From: Craurococcus roseus
Lineage (GTDB): Bacteria > Pseudomonadota > Alphaproteobacteria > Acetobacterales > Acetobacteraceae
Reading direction: 5' to 3'
Assembly: GCF_039523795.1 (NCBI RefSeq)
Contig: NZ_BAAAFZ010000053.1
Coordinates: 1 to 64,000 of the forward strand
Length of the DNA: 64,000 nucleotides
In this document: positions 63,486 through 64,000 of the stretch, piece by piece
Position numbering within the stretch: the first letter of the stretch is position 1
Layout: the number at the start of each line of letters is the position of its first letter
Made by a program: the position numbers and the translations under genes
The notes under the pieces: model-generated
Told to the model about the DNA's origin: nothing
Seen by the model: only the letters and a program-made list of their open reading frames with translations
The model's database searches: none

Positions 63486-64000
63486 ATGACTGAAAGGAAG
63501 GCGGGGAACCCGCCGGCGGCGGGACCGACCACCGAGACGCCTCCGCCGTTGTCGCTGGCGGAGCTGTTCACGCAGGAGATGGAGCGCGAGGAGGCGCCGG
63601 CGCGGGTGAGCCTGCCGCCGGCCACGAGCGCGGTGAAGCGCCGGGAGCGCACGAAGGAGATCCCCGACCTCACGGGGCTGGCGCCGTTCTGGATGCTCTT
63701 CGGGGGCGGCAACACCGGCAAGACCTTCCTCGGGCGGATCTTCGCCGGCGAGCTGCTCGAGCGGAAGACCGGGCGGTTCATCCTGGCGCCGATGGACCCG
63801 GGATTCCGGCTGCTCGCGGAGTTCGGGGTGCGGACGATGCAGCCGCCCTCGAGCGACCCGCGCGAGACGGCGGAGTGGCTCCGCGCGCTCTTCACGCAGG
63901 TGATGAAGCACCGGGCGCCGGGGGTGGGGGACACGGGCGGCGGCGAGACGGCGGCCACCGCCGTGATACGCGCGGCGCCCACCGTCTGGAAGGAGATGAA
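63486..64000 (+). CDS. P-loop ATPase, partial (ParA/TraL-like)
   Basis: At least 171 residues, open at the window edge. A flexible N-terminus (~60 residues) is followed by a Walker A loop GGGNTGKTF at the end of strand 1 (APFWMLFGGGNTGKTFLGRI), then a GRFILAPMDPGFRLL strand region. It resembles ParA/MinD-like or IncP TraL ATPases of transfer-leading regions. GGGGG sits six bases before the ATG at 63486; ATG 63480 is in frame. Its actual role cannot be settled from the partial sequence. Confidence 0.6.
   Translation, partial: MTERKAGNPPAAGPTTETPPPLSLAELFTQEMEREEAPARVSLPPATSAVKRRERTKEIPDLTGLAPFWMLFGGGNTGKTFLGRIFAGELLERKTGRFILAPMDPGFRLLAEFGVRTMQPPSSDPRETAEWLRALFTQVMKHRAPGVGDTGGGETAATAVIRAAPTVWKEM

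Overview
The window is GC-rich DNA of a mobile genetic element, most likely a conjugative plasmid or megaplasmid of an alphaproteobacterium. The trb/tra order, the TraA-like relaxase-helicase-primase and the high GC content suggest Rhodospirillales/Acetobacteraceae, but that placement is inference. A run of N at 37950-38021 shows that the sequence comes from a draft scaffold.

About the first 42.5 kb is a metal-resistance island dominated by copper. From left to right it holds: a two-component system with small exported proteins (1-2826); a HEPN-domain protein (3335-4696); a CDF exporter and small exported repeat or His-rich proteins (4812-6765); a divergent MerR/Zn-Cd-Pb ATPase operon with lspA, ccdA and a second CDF exporter (6946-11551); a CusBA-type RND efflux operon (11786-17398); a patch of broken genes (17560-20131) with one intact SLOG-fold gene; a membrane redox module made of a Met-rich Spy-like protein, a flavin/2Fe-2S oxidoreductase fusion, a b-type membrane protein and a heptaheme cytochrome c (20322-24689); small lipoproteins, the copper ATPase CopA and CueR (24922-28984); DUF305 and DUF411 proteins and a second two-component system (29093-33378); CopZ, a cytosolic Csp copper-storage protein and a Met-rich protein (33410-34702); an RTX beta-roll protein (34757-36199); and the multicopper oxidase CopA, CopB, small exported proteins, CopC and CopD (36448-42452).

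The other third (43410-64000) is a conjugation system: trbBCDEJKLFGHI, traG (coupling protein), traF (pilin peptidase), an unknown protein, a lytic transglycosylase and a small membrane protein on the plus strand, then a 1436-residue MobF relaxase-helicase-primase on the minus strand. Immediately upstream of the relaxase operon is a hairpin and putative nic site laid out like the R388/TrwC origin of transfer. Iteron-like repeats, a small basic protein and a partial P-loop ATPase follow.

Two regulatory layers can be read from the sequence. MerR-type promoters with a 19-bp spacer control the zntA operon and at least five copper units (11569, 28384, 28444, 33647, 34361). A second shared box, core TGCGACAAAG or TGACAAAA, lies upstream of several small exported or copper genes and is a candidate target of one of the two OmpR-type response regulators. 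Together the genes describe a layered copper defence: cytosolic export and buffering (CopA, CopZ, Csp), periplasmic export and oxidation (CusBA, multicopper oxidase, CopB/C/D), and many small Met/His-rich exported proteins of unknown role.
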